Shown here: in pieces, positions 1-8,663 of the stretch | Layout: each line of letters begins with the position of its first letter | Position numbering within the stretch: the first letter of the stretch is position 1 | Source of the DNA: DATBGS01 sp036557885 | GTDB taxonomy: Bacteria; Chloroflexota; Ktedonobacteria; Ktedonobacterales; DATBGS01 | Assembly: GCA_036557885.1 (NCBI GenBank) | Contig: DATBGS010000018.1 | Span: 6,922-70,921 of the forward strand | Direction: 5' to 3' | DNA: 64,000 nucleotides | Translations under genes and position numbers: made by a program | The notes under the pieces: model-generated | Told to the model about the DNA's origin: nothing | What the model saw: only the letters and a program-made list of their open reading frames with translations | Databases searched by the model: none

Positions 1-132
1 GCTCATGGCTGCTTCATCTTCAGTTTCCTCCGACAGGAAGTAGGATGGTGAGGACAGTAAGTAAGGATGCTTTTTTAGCACGGTTGCACGCGGGCCAGAG
101 GCAGAGCGGCGGGCGTCATCCTGTACACGCAT
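1..132 (-). CDS. Partial hypothetical protein (N-terminus only)
   Basis: An open frame begins at an ATG (130-132 on the minus strand) and runs without a stop off the left edge of the window, giving 44 residues. An AAGGAG Shine-Dalgarno lies a few bases upstream of the ATG, which supports the start. The visible peptide is rich in Arg, Ser, Glu and Asp with no membrane segment or recognisable motif. It is transcribed divergently from the M1 aminopeptidase. Function unknown. Confidence 0.55.
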   Translation of the reverse strand, partial: MRVQDDARRSASGPRATVLKKHPYLLSSPSYFLSEETEDEAAMS

Positions 133-377
133 AACGTTTCTCCTTATTGCCACAGAGCCATCTCCACCATGAGAAGTCGTGTAGCGGACGGCTAGCTAAG
201 GAAGCTACTGCTTGCTCCCAACGTTTGGTAGCAAATCCTATGCCGGAAATAACGCGCGTTTGCCTGGCGGCCCGCTTTCGCACATGTGCCGGGCGTTGTG
301 CTATAGTAACTGGACCACTGAAGAGTTGACGTCTGATGGCTTGCAGTCTGATGACTTGAAATAGGAAGGAGCTTTCT

Positions 378-3023
378 GTGAAATATTGCGCGCGTTCGTT
401 GTCGCTGGAGCAGGGTCAGTGGGCGGCTGGCTGGCTCGATGACGAAACAGACCCCTATCACTTTGCCTTGCCTGGGGACCGCCCGCACTATGCGCCGGAT
501 CGCCCGGCAGATGTGCAGCATGTGGACCTGCGCCTGGCGCTGGACCTGGAAGCCGAGCGCGTGAGCGGCACCGTCACGACGACCTTCCGGGTGCTCTATG
601 ATGATCTGCGCTCGGTGCGACTGAGCGCGTCGGAGCTAGAGATCGAGCGCGTGGCGCTGGTGGGCGGCCCGGCGCTCAGTGCCACACAAGATGGTCGCCA
701 CCTGATTATTACGCTGGACCGCGCCTATCAGCACGACGAAACCTTCGCCATTGAGATTGCCTATGCCACGCGCCCGCGCACCGGCATGCACTTTGTGAAG
801 CCCGGCCCAGACGACCCGACGCGGCCACGCCAGGTCTGGACACAGGGCCAGCCAGAAACCAACCATTTCTGGTTCCCCTGCCACGATTCGCCCAATGACC
901 GCGCCACGACTTCCCTGGCCGTGACGGTCCCCGCGCCCTATTTTGCGCTCTCTAATGGGCGGCTGGAAAAAGTGGAAGAAGACAGCGCCGCAGGCTCGAA
1001 GACCTATTTCTGGCGCCATGACCTGCCGCACCCGGCCTATCTGGTGACGCTGGTGGTGGGAGAGTTTGCCGAGGTGCAGGACACCTGGGACGGCATTCCA
1101 GTGCCGTATTATGTGCGCCGCGACCGCGAGCAGGATGCCCGGCTGATGATGGGCAAGACGCCGGATATGCTGGCCTTTTTCTCGGATCGCTTTGGGGTGC
1201 GCTATCCCTATGAAAAGTACGCGCAGGTCGTCTGCGAACTCTATACCGGCGCGATGGAGCATACCTCCGCCACGACGCACAGCTTTACGCTCTTCCCCGA
1301 CGCTCGCGCCGCGCTGGACGTGATGCACCCCAAGCTGGTCGTGGCGCATGAACTGGTGCATCAGTGGTTTGGCGATTTGCTGACCTGCCGCGATTGGTCG
1401 CAGCTCTGGCTTAACGAGAGCTTTGCCACCTATTTTGAGGCGGCCTATGTCCAATATGATGATGGCGAAGACACCTTCCGCTATGAACTGCGCGAAAACT
1501 TGCATGATTACCTCGACCAGTCGTATCGTCGTCCGATTGTCTATAACGTCTATAACACTGATGGCTGGGAACTCTTTGACGCGCATGCCTATCAAAAAGG
1601 CTCGCTCGTCCTGCATCTGCTGCGTTTTGTGCTGGGGGAGCAGGGCTTCTGGCGTGCTATCCAGCACTATCTGCGCACCAACCGGGGCCGCGAAGTGGTG
1701 ACGGCTGACCTGGAGCGGGCGATTGAGGAGGCGACGGGCCGCAGCATGGGCCAGTTCTTTGAGCAGTGGGTCTATCGCGCCGGGCACCCGGAGTTTGAGG
1801 TGTCGTTCAACTGGGATGAGGAGCACAAGCTGGCCTCTGTCTCCGTGAAGCAAACGCAGAAAATAGATGAGCATTTCCCCTGCTTTGTGACGCCGGTAGA
1901 CATCGCCCTGACCATCCCAGGCGATGATCAGCCCGCCAATGGCAGCGGCGCCACCGAAACCAAAACCTTCCGCGTGCAGATTGAGCAGAAGGAGCAGCGT
2001 TTTTACTTCCCCTTGCCGCGCAAGCCCGTGATGGTGCGCTTTGACCCCGGCGGCTGGGTACTGAAGACGCTGAAGTTTGAGCGCTCAGCCGAGATGCTGC
2101 GCTATCAACTGGAGCATGACGCGGATGTGCTGGGGCGCATTGAGGCCGCCGAAGCGCTGGGCAAGTTGGGCGATGACAAAAGCGTGGAGGCGCTGGCCGT
2201 CGCGCTGCGCCGCGATACCTTCTGGGGCGTGCGCGCGGAGGTGGCCGAGGTGCTGGGCAAACTGCGTACCGGGCGTGCCCTGGACGCGCTGCTCTCTGGC
2301 CTGGAGGAGACGCGCGACCACCGCGCGCGCCAGGCTATCGTCAAAGCGCTGGGGCGATTCCGCGCGCCAGCGCAGGCTGATCTGGCTGAACGGGCCGCTG
2401 CTGCCCTGGGGAGCTTGCTGGCAAAAGGCGACCCCAGTTACTTTGTGGAGGGGGCGGCAGCCAATGCGCTGGGGCGCACGCGCACAGCGGGCGCGTTTGA
2501 GCAGTTGACGGCGGCGCTTGATCGCCCTTCCTGGAACGAGACGATTCGCGCCAATGTACTGCGCGGGCTGGCGGCGTTGGGCGAACCGCGCGTAGCCGGG
2601 GTGCTGGCGGAATGGGTTGACCGCCACAAGCCAATTCAGGCGCGGGCGGCGGCAGCCGAGGCGTTGGGGTTGCTGGGCGGCAATCATCGGCTGGACAGCG
2701 GTGAGGCGCGCGAGCAGATTATCACGGCGCTGCTGGGCGCGCTGGATGACCCCTGGCCGCCGGTGCGTCGAGCGGCGGCGCGGGCGCTGGGCACGCTGGG
2801 TGAGCAGCGGGCGCTGGGCGCGTTGGAGCGCATGGCCTCAGCGGAACTGGATGGCATGCAGATGCGCGCGGCGCGCATGGCGGCGCGGGCCATTCGCAAG
2901 GGGAAATCCTCCAGCGATGAACTCAAGCAGTTGCATACCGATCTTGATGAGATGCGGAGCGAAAACCGCAAGCTGCGCGAGCGGATGGAGGCGCTGGAGG
3001 CGCGGCTCGAGAAACAGCCATAG
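378..3023 (+). CDS. M1 family zinc aminopeptidase with C-terminal HEAT repeats
   Basis: An 881-residue protein that should remove N-terminal amino acids from peptides. The zinc site is plain: HELVH at about residues 324-328 with the third ligand Glu in NES at about 347. The substrate-binding motif reads GAMEH, a variant of the usual GxMEN. The N-terminal beta domain and the catalytic domain are followed from about residue 575 by repeated Ala/Leu-rich helical pairs typical of HEAT/PBS-lyase repeats, then a short charged coiled coil at the end (about 850-881). The start is GTG, chosen because AGGAAGGA lies about eight bases upstream. No signal peptide is seen, so it is probably cytoplasmic. The HEAT region replaces the ERAP1-like C-terminal domain of classical PepN. 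Family call firm; substrate unknown. Confidence 0.9.
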   Translation: MKYCARSLSLEQGQWAAGWLDDETDPYHFALPGDRPHYAPDRPADVQHVDLRLALDLEAERVSGTVTTTFRVLYDDLRSVRLSASELEIERVALVGGPALSATQDGRHLIITLDRAYQHDETFAIEIAYATRPRTGMHFVKPGPDDPTRPRQVWTQGQPETNHFWFPCHDSPNDRATTSLAVTVPAPYFALSNGRLEKVEEDSAAGSKTYFWRHDLPHPAYLVTLVVGEFAEVQDTWDGIPVPYYVRRDREQDARLMMGKTPDMLAFFSDRFGVRYPYEKYAQVVCELYTGAMEHTSATTHSFTLFPDARAALDVMHPKLVVAHELVHQWFGDLLTCRDWSQLWLNESFATYFEAAYVQYDDGEDTFRYELRENLHDYLDQSYRRPIVYNVYNTDGWELFDAHAYQKGSLVLHLLRFVLGEQGFWRAIQHYLRTNRGREVVTADLERAIEEATGRSMGQFFEQWVYRAGHPEFEVSFNWDEEHKLASVSVKQTQKIDEHFPCFVTPVDIALTIPGDDQPANGSGATETKTFRVQIEQKEQRFYFPLPRKPVMVRFDPGGWVLKTLKFERSAEMLRYQLEHDADVLGRIEAAEALGKLGDDKSVEALAVALRRDTFWGVRAEVAEVLGKLRTGRALDALLSGLEETRDHRARQAIVKALGRFRAPAQADLAERAAAALGSLLAKGDPSYFVEGAAANALGRTRTAGAFEQLTAALDRPSWNETIRANVLRGLAALGEPRVAGVLAEWVDRHKPIQARAAAAEALGLLGGNHRLDSGEAREQIITALLGALDDPWPPVRRAAARALGTLGEQRALGALERMASAELDGMQMRAARMAARAIRKGKSSSDELKQLHTDLDEMRSENRKLRERMEALEARLEKQP

Positions 3024-3053
3024 CCTGGTCAGGCTATCACCCTGGATAAGCGC

Positions 3054-3082
3054 TTGACAGCAGAACAGCAAGGGAGTATTAT
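3054..3082 (+). promoter_or_regulatory. Sigma-70-type promoter for the HAMP membrane protein
   Basis: TTGACA at 3054-3059 and TATTAT at 3077-3082 are separated by 17 bases. They sit 34 bases before the ATG at 3116, which is preceded by GAAGGAGG. Confidence 0.7.
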
Positions 3083-3115
3083 CAGGGGAAACTGGCTGGC
3101 GAAGGAGGCACCATC

Positions 3116-5449
3116 ATGTGGAATCCCAACAACGCGCGCCCCGGCGAGCAGGCCCGCTCGCCGGATGATGCAGAGGCCCCGGCTGATTGGATGCCTCTGG
3201 CCCAGGAAGCGGACTGGATGGAGTCTTCGGTGTGGGCTGATTCCCTGCGGTCATCTGCTCGGATGCCGCCTGCCAGCCCGCAGCCCCAGTCCCCTTCGTC
3301 GCCCTCCTGGGGGGCTTCGGGTGGCATGAACACGCGCTCCTCCCCCACTTCGGAGTTGATCAGGCTGGTGCAGGGCGATCCGCTCTTGAAAGGGGCGGTG
3401 GTTGTCTCGCTCGTCATCGTGGCCTATCAACTGGTGATGCTGCTGCTGCGTCCGCCCTGGCTCCCTGCTGCTACCGATTGGCTGCGCGCCGGTTTAGCCT
3501 GGCTAGAAATTATTCCGCTGGCGCTGGCAAGCTACGCCCTCTATCGCGCGCGGCGGCCAGGCGCGCTGGCGTGGTTTATGTTTACCTTTGCCCTGCTTGC
3601 CTATCTGGTCGCGCAAAATCTCCGGGTGTGGTTTGATGTGCTGGTGTATGGCGGGAAAGCCCCTTTTCCGTATTACCCCGATATTTTTTATCTGCTGCAA
3701 TATCCCTTCTTTTTTGTGGCCTTTGCGCTGCTGCCCGGCGTTTCGCGGCGGGGGCAGCCGCCCATTGCCCGCGTCAAAGTGGTGCTGGATAGCCTGCTCT
3801 TGATGGCCGCAGGAACAGCACTCTCCTGGTATTTTTTTCTGGCTCCAGCCTACACTGTCAGCGGCGAGTCTGCGCTGGGTAAGGCGACCAGCCTGGCCTA
3901 TCCGGTTGGAGATCTGGGCCTGCTCTTTGGGCTGGCGGTGGCGCTCAGTCGGCAGCGCCAGAGCAGTTTCGAGCGTATCACCCTGCGTATTTTGATCGTT
4001 GCGGTTGTCTTTTTGATTGGCGCGGATACCTGGTATGCCTACGCGCAGTCGTATCTCACCTTTCGATCTGGCGACCTGCCAGACATGCTCTGGATTGCCT
4101 GCTATTTGCTCTTTGCCCTTGCCGGGCTGGTGCAGTATCGCCTGGCGCAGCGCCAGACGCGCCAGCGGACCGATGCCAACACCGGCGCCCTGCTGCCTCA
4201 CAATGGCAGATTTGGGTTGTTCTTTTCTTTTATTGCGGCGGTCATGGCGAGCATTATCATCGTGATGCGCGCGACGATGGCCCCCATTGGGAGCAGCAGC
4301 CCCGCGATTCCTTTTGCCGTGTGCTTTGGGCTGATTGTGCTGGTGGCTGCCCGCCAGGGTGTCACGGTGCTGGAAAACGAGCGCTTGCTGCTGGCTGAAT
4401 CGCAGCGCGTTGAAGACCTGGCGGTGACAACCCAGATTGCGGAAGAACAGCGGCAGTTGGTGGTTGAGCGTAACCAGCGGCTGGAGCAGGATATTGAAGC
4501 GCTCAAAGAGGTCCACGCGCGGATAGCGCGCGGGGATTACGCGGCCAGAGCGCCTATGACCAGCAACGAGCTATTGCCCATTGCTGGCTCGTTAAATCTG
4601 ATGCTGGACCGCCTGGCAAAGCTCATGCGTGAGCATACCACCCATGATAAACTGGACCACGCGGTGCAACGGGTGACAGAAGCCGCTCAGGGCCTGGCAG
4701 CAGGCGATGATCGGGCGATTGCCCGGCTGACCGCGCCAACCAATACCCCGCTTGACGGTCTGGTGATTGCCCTCGGCCAACTGCGGACGCGCATCAAGGA
4801 ATTGAACGCGGGGCTGCTCCAGTTGGAGCAGGCGCGTCGGGCGTCGCGTGAACTGGCCGATATTACGGCGCAGCAAGGCCAGTTTATTACCAATGAGGGT
4901 ACCGCGCTCAACGGCATTGCTGGCACGCTGGCACGCATCGCCAGCGAATTAGAACGGGTCATTCAGCCGCTAGAGCAGGTGCCCAATACCTCGTCCCCGC
5001 TCAATCGCCAACTGGTGCAGGTGGTGACGGTGCTGCAAGCCCTGGCGCGCACCGCGCGCCAGCAAATGGGCGAAGTGGAGGCGCAGGTCGTGCGCTTTGC
5101 CAAGGCGGAAGAACGCGCGAATCTGGCGGCGATTGGCGGGCGGCGGCTGGCGGCAGAGTTGGATGCCGCCGCCCGGACCGGAGGCAGCCGGGTGATGCTG
5201 GGGGTGCCAGGCATGGCCCAGGCGCTTGGCGCTGTGCCGCCTACCCCTCCGGGGCATCTGGCGCATGCCAGCACCAAGCCAATCAATACTGATCCCCGTA
5301 CCTCCGGGCCGCTCGGCAATCAGTCTTCCCCACCAGCGCCAACTATGCCAGTGTTCCCCTGGGAGCAAAGCGTGCCACCACCGCGCCAGCCTGGGCCGGG
5401 AGCGCCTGGTCAGCAATCGGGTGAGCGCAATGGGAAGCCGGGGATTTGA
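3116..5449 (+). CDS. Multi-pass membrane protein with HAMP-like domain, no visible output domain
   Basis: A 777-residue protein. Residues 1-80 are Pro/Ser/Asp-rich and probably cytoplasmic. From about 90 to 415 there are roughly nine hydrophobic segments. A coiled-coil stretch follows and then a HAMP-like unit at about 465-510 (RIARGDYAARAP, LLPIAGSLNLMLDRL). A second similar unit may occur at about 525-565. The rest is helical coiled coil and ends in a Pro-rich, low-complexity tail. No histidine kinase, GGDEF, PAS or methyl-accepting signature is seen. The layout resembles a membrane sensor or scaffold passing a signal through HAMP helices to a partner. It has its own promoter, a strong SD, and a strong terminator downstream. 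Function inferred only from architecture. Confidence 0.75.
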   Translation: MWNPNNARPGEQARSPDDAEAPADWMPLAQEADWMESSVWADSLRSSARMPPASPQPQSPSSPSWGASGGMNTRSSPTSELIRLVQGDPLLKGAVVVSLVIVAYQLVMLLLRPPWLPAATDWLRAGLAWLEIIPLALASYALYRARRPGALAWFMFTFALLAYLVAQNLRVWFDVLVYGGKAPFPYYPDIFYLLQYPFFFVAFALLPGVSRRGQPPIARVKVVLDSLLLMAAGTALSWYFFLAPAYTVSGESALGKATSLAYPVGDLGLLFGLAVALSRQRQSSFERITLRILIVAVVFLIGADTWYAYAQSYLTFRSGDLPDMLWIACYLLFALAGLVQYRLAQRQTRQRTDANTGALLPHNGRFGLFFSFIAAVMASIIIVMRATMAPIGSSSPAIPFAVCFGLIVLVAARQGVTVLENERLLLAESQRVEDLAVTTQIAEEQRQLVVERNQRLEQDIEALKEVHARIARGDYAARAPMTSNELLPIAGSLNLMLDRLAKLMREHTTHDKLDHAVQRVTEAAQGLAAGDDRAIARLTAPTNTPLDGLVIALGQLRTRIKELNAGLLQLEQARRASRELADITAQQGQFITNEGTALNGIAGTLARIASELERVIQPLEQVPNTSSPLNRQLVQVVTVLQALARTARQQMGEVEAQVVRFAKAEERANLAAIGGRRLAAELDAAARTGGSRVMLGVPGMAQALGAVPPTPPGHLAHASTKPINTDPRTSGPLGNQSSPPAPTMPVFPWEQSVPPPRQPGPGAPGQQSGERNGKPGI

Positions 5450-5499
5450 TCTTACGAGTTCACTCTGGGCCAGTAAGAGTACGACAGCAGCGCCGCGCT

Positions 5500-5538
5500 G
5501 GAGTGGCCCCTCTCCAAGAGGGGCCACTCCATTTTTTT
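5500..5538 (+). terminator. Rho-independent terminator
   Basis: Perfect 14-bp inverted repeat (GGAGTGGCCCCTCT and its complement), three-base loop, then a run of seven T (5532-5538). It lies about 50 bases after the stop of the HAMP protein gene. The following 250 bases up to 5786 hold a possible -10 (TATACT at 5586) and no convincing gene. Confidence 0.9.
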
Positions 5539-5786
5539 GCGTATAAACGAGCAAGAAAGGGCTTCTCTCGCGTGCCAACATATGCTATACTCTTCTTGCT
5601 GCTTCAGTCTCTCTTGACCAGAGCATGCTGAGATGGGGCAGCACAAAACGAGAGAAGGCGCTGTTCTTGCAGGTTGTTCAGTGATTGCAGAAAGGAGAGG
5701 CGCTCTACTGCCCTTCCCCGACGAGTGCCCAACAAGGCGGGCACGCTGGAAGTTCTGGGGAAGTGGTACAGGGTGTCGAAACTGGC

Positions 5787-6596
5787 ATGTCTAGCGTTCC
5801 GATGGAAGACACGCCCCAGCCTGGGGGCCTGATCTACCCACCGCCACCGCCGCCAGAAGCCATCGAAAAAGCCCAGCCGCTGGCGGCGATCCTGGGGGAA
5901 ACTGAAGAAAAGCCGATCTTTCAGATTGCCCGCGCAATTGATTTCCTGAGCCTGGAAAAAGTGGAAGAACTGGTCGAAAAGGCGAAGGAAGTCTACGCGG
6001 GCGAGGGGCTGCTGACGAAGGACCAGAGCCGCAAGCGCACGCTTGGCGGGTGTTTTTATCGCCTGGTGCGCGAGGCGGTGACCAAAAAGCAATGGCGCAA
6101 GAAGATCAAGCCCATTGCCAAGCCCATGAAGCCCCCGAAGATCAATCTTGCTGAGATTGCGAAAGAAGCTGTTGACTGGAAGCCAGGAGTTGCCATGAGC
6201 GTAAAAATCACCTTGGTTGGCCGCCCAGACAAAGTTCGCAAGCCCCCACAAGGGCATTACGCGGCCTTTACGTTGCTTTCCGAAACGATGCCCATCCTCC
6301 CCAAAGGGCTGCCGCCCAACATCAAATCGAAGACAAAGTATCTGGTGATGGTTGGCGCCCGCCAGTGGAACAAGGTGGAGCAGTCCATCACCACGAACCC
6401 GGACGATAAGCTGATTATCGAGGGGTACTGCCTGATTCACCCCGAATTTGCCGGCATTACGGTGATGACCACAAGCTGCACCACGCAGGCCATCCGCAAG
6501 GCACGCCAGGAGGCGCAGCGCGCGGAGTCGCTGGAAAAGCAGGAAGCCGGTCTGCTCCCCAAGCCCTCCAAAAAAACGGACGACGACGAAGAGTAG
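5787..6596 (+). CDS. PHAX-like RNA-binding-domain protein
   Basis: A 269-residue protein if started at the ATG at 5787; the frame is open further up to a TTG at 5685. Residues about 45-110 resemble the PHAX RNA-binding domain (Pfam RNA_GG_bind, known from the eukaryotic snRNA export adaptor): helical IARAIDFLSLEKVEELVEKA, then GEGLLTKDQSRKRTLGGCFY and RLVR, which matches the family's diagnostic GG...D.SRRRTPGG.F..L core. After a basic linker, residues about 140-240 form a beta-rich region of unknown fold, ending in a charged helical tail. It probably binds structured RNA in the cytoplasm. A single gene flanked by terminators. Domain call moderately sure; partner RNA unknown. Confidence 0.65.
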   Translation: MSSVPMEDTPQPGGLIYPPPPPPEAIEKAQPLAAILGETEEKPIFQIARAIDFLSLEKVEELVEKAKEVYAGEGLLTKDQSRKRTLGGCFYRLVREAVTKKQWRKKIKPIAKPMKPPKINLAEIAKEAVDWKPGVAMSVKITLVGRPDKVRKPPQGHYAAFTLLSETMPILPKGLPPNIKSKTKYLVMVGARQWNKVEQSITTNPDDKLIIEGYCLIHPEFAGITVMTTSCTTQAIRKARQEAQRAESLEKQEAGLLPKPSKKTDDDEE

Positions 6597-6612
6597 TTCT
6601 GGCGCACCTTTG

Positions 6613-6720
6613 CCCGGCACGGTGGCCGGGGCTACAAGCAGCAACCGCCTGTAGCCCCGGCCACCGTGCCGGGCCGTTTTCATCGGCTTGTAGCCCCGGC
6701 GTCCCTGCCGGGCCGTTTTC
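6613..6720 (+). repeat. Palindromic intergenic repeat, family A (24-bp inverted repeat plus partial third copy)
   Basis: Arms at 6613-6636 and 6650-6673 are perfect 24-bp complements of the form CCCGGCACGGTGGCC.., with a 13-base loop, followed by CCGTTTT. A further copy of the right arm (TGTAGCCCCGGCGTCC..) follows at 6689-6720 with the same CCGTTTT tail. It could terminate the PHAX-like gene. Another copy of the motif occurs at 50789-50815. Confidence 0.8.
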
Positions 6721-6836
6721 ACTCCCGTTTGGGATGGAAACGTTGGCACAGCAGGTGGATGACCGTTTTTCGGTGGCTGGCGCAGAAAAGGAGAACAGGC
6801 GTTCCATTCTTTACTGCGCAGAAAGGACCACCCCAC

Positions 6837-7889
6837 ATGCAGATGCACCTCCATCCCACGCGCCGCGAAGCCCTCACCGCCAGCGATACCGCCCTGACGC
6901 GCTGGTCGCTCGAAACCAACCCAGCAACCATCCTGGCTCAGATGTCCACCACCCCGGAGCGGCTTTTTCCTCTGACGTTTGACCCATCGGGCCGGATGAT
7001 GTTTCTTGGCGGGATTACTGGCTCGCCAGACGGTACATGCTTTGCTCTTTCGCCGCTCTGGTCCCGCGACGACTATAGTGCACCTCCTGGTGGAATTGAG
7101 TGGCGCAACTTTGATGATCTTTTACCTGTCCGCACTAGCGAGGAGATTCCCAACTTAGGCCCAGAGGTCGAGGGCTTGGCAAGCTCCCCAGATGGCTGCT
7201 GGCTCGTCATTGGCTCAGGATACGCCGAGCAACTTTTCCTGCTCGACTGGCAGACCGGCGAGATCATCAGCCACCACGCTACCGACCAGTACAATATCTC
7301 CGGTCTGACCTTCGATCCCACTTCCACCTTTCTTGCTGGATTCATCAGCGGTCAGGGAAGCGGTCTTTTGCAGCTCTGGAGGCTTGATCCGGCAGAGTGC
7401 TTTGTCCCACGACCAGCGGTGAAGCGGTGGCCGACCTACGAACCTGTCCAGCAGGATTACGTCTGCGGCAGTATGGCGTTGACCCTGGTCCACAGGAACT
7501 TGGACGCAGGAGTCCCTTGGTACGACATGGAGGACATTCGGGGCACAACCGCTTTCAGCCCGGATAGCCGCCTGGTCATCTTTAGCTACCATATCTGGCA
7601 GGGCTTTGAGTTGCTGGCGTATGAGGTGGTTTCAGGCGAAAGACTATGGCTCACAAGCAGCGATATTGAGAAAATCGGGCCGTTTATCTTTTCTCCTGAT
7701 GGGAGCGTCTTGCTCGTTCCTGCGCAAAGCGGTGATCTGCTCGTCTATAACGCGGAGGACGGCGCGTTGATGCAGCGGCTGGCTACGGGCCTGGGCGAGC
7801 CGGTGCAGGCGCTGGCTTTTGATCACGATGGAAAAACGCTCTGGCTGGCAACCGAGGAAAAGCTGGTGCAGTTCCAGTCACAGGGATAA
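6837..7889 (+). CDS. WD40/PQQ-like beta-propeller protein
   Basis: A 350-residue protein with repeated propeller-blade signatures: FDPSGRMMFLGG, SSPDGCWLVIGSG, FDPTSTFLAGF, FSPDSRLVIF, FSPDGSVLLVPA and FDHDGKTLWLAT. These match degenerate WD40-type blades. No signal peptide or membrane segment, so it is probably a cytoplasmic interaction scaffold. The frame is open upstream to 6666, but that stretch lies in the palindromic repeat; the ATG at 6837 has AGAAAGGA about ten bases upstream and begins the non-repeat sequence. Partner and role unknown. Confidence 0.7.
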   Translation: MQMHLHPTRREALTASDTALTRWSLETNPATILAQMSTTPERLFPLTFDPSGRMMFLGGITGSPDGTCFALSPLWSRDDYSAPPGGIEWRNFDDLLPVRTSEEIPNLGPEVEGLASSPDGCWLVIGSGYAEQLFLLDWQTGEIISHHATDQYNISGLTFDPTSTFLAGFISGQGSGLLQLWRLDPAECFVPRPAVKRWPTYEPVQQDYVCGSMALTLVHRNLDAGVPWYDMEDIRGTTAFSPDSRLVIFSYHIWQGFELLAYEVVSGERLWLTSSDIEKIGPFIFSPDGSVLLVPAQSGDLLVYNAEDGALMQRLATGLGEPVQALAFDHDGKTLWLATEEKLVQFQSQG

Positions 7890-7900
7890 GGGCAAGCACT

Positions 7901-8114
7901 TTGTAGCGCCGTCTTCCAGACGGCGCTACAAGACTCGCGCGGGTTAAGACGAACAACAGCCTAGTCCGCGAAGGCGGACTTTGTGGCCCGCAGGCCCATA
8001 GGCGCGATCTTTAGTCGCCAGCCACCGTCGCCAGCGCGCACGTTCGTGCTTGCCACGATTCGCCAGCGGGTCGCTGGCGCTACAAGATGGGCGCGGGCAA
8101 GCTGCCCGCGCCAC
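7901..8114. repeat. Cluster of palindromic repeats (families B and C)
   Basis: Between convergent genes. 7901-7914 and 7918-7931 are a perfect 14-bp inverted repeat beginning TTGTAGCGCC. 7937-8021 carries a family C unit (AGTCCGCGAAGGCGGACT ... TTTAGTCGCCAG), also found at 30421-30520 and 53480-53546. 8061-8079 is an imperfect CGCCAGCG palindrome and 8090-8112 is GGCGCGGGCA-AGC-TGCCCGCGCC, the family B core. No gene is seen here. Confidence 0.8.
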
Positions 8115-8122
8115 AAGAGCCG

Positions 8123-8422
8123 CTAATGGCCCAGATGCTTTTCTACTTCGTAGATGCCAAAACCGGCCAGCGCAGCGGTCAGGATGGGATGGCGCATGAC
8201 CTTCCCAAAGATGCCCGGATGCTCCTGGGCGGCGTGCTGGTGCATGGCGGCCAACTGGCGCGGCGTCACTGTGTTAGGGTCCAACTGCGTGAACTGCTGC
8301 GCCATTGGGTGGTTGGATTGTTGAAACCCCTGCATATACTCTCTGGCGACGGCTGCACGCTGCTCCTGGGACATCTGCTCGTACAAGTCGTGTGGGTTCA
8401 GGTTGGTCATCGGATTTGCCAT
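8123..8422 (-). CDS. Small hypothetical protein
   Basis: 99 residues from an ATG whose upstream minus-strand sequence contains AAAGGAGACA, a good Shine-Dalgarno; the frame is open to 8617 but without a better start. The body is Gln/Met/His-rich and helical (LYEQMSQEQRAAVAREYM, TPRQLAAMHQHAAQ) with a weakly hydrophobic C-terminal segment (ILTAALAGFGIYEVEKHLGH). Not recognised. It is divergent from the ECF sigma gene across about 240 bases. Confidence 0.65.
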   Translation of the reverse strand: MANPMTNLNPHDLYEQMSQEQRAAVAREYMQGFQQSNHPMAQQFTQLDPNTVTPRQLAAMHQHAAQEHPGIFGKVMRHPILTAALAGFGIYEVEKHLGH

Positions 8423-8663
8423 AAGAAATGTGTCTCCTTTACTTTGCTGAAATGGCGTCACCGCCTCCACACCGGCACCCAACATACCTCTCTCTTTGAA
8501 CCCGCATTCTGAATGCCAGAGTTGCACTGCCCCACGCAAACACTTGAGGTGATTCGTTCCGTCTTTAGAGGTGAAGCGTCTTTTCCAGCAGCCAGAGACG
8601 CGGTGAGCAATCGGCAAGAAAGCGGGTGGCGTCGTGCAGTTTCAGCGACCACAGGTGCAGCCA

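Noticed and set aside
636..1874. Long minus-strand ORF of 412 codons opposite the M1 peptidase
   Set aside because: Antisense shadow caused by strong GC codon bias; the plus-strand protein has a full zinc site and family motifs.
6666..6836. N-terminal extension of the propeller protein
   Set aside because: The extension is coded by palindromic repeat DNA and has no SD; the ATG at 6837 does.
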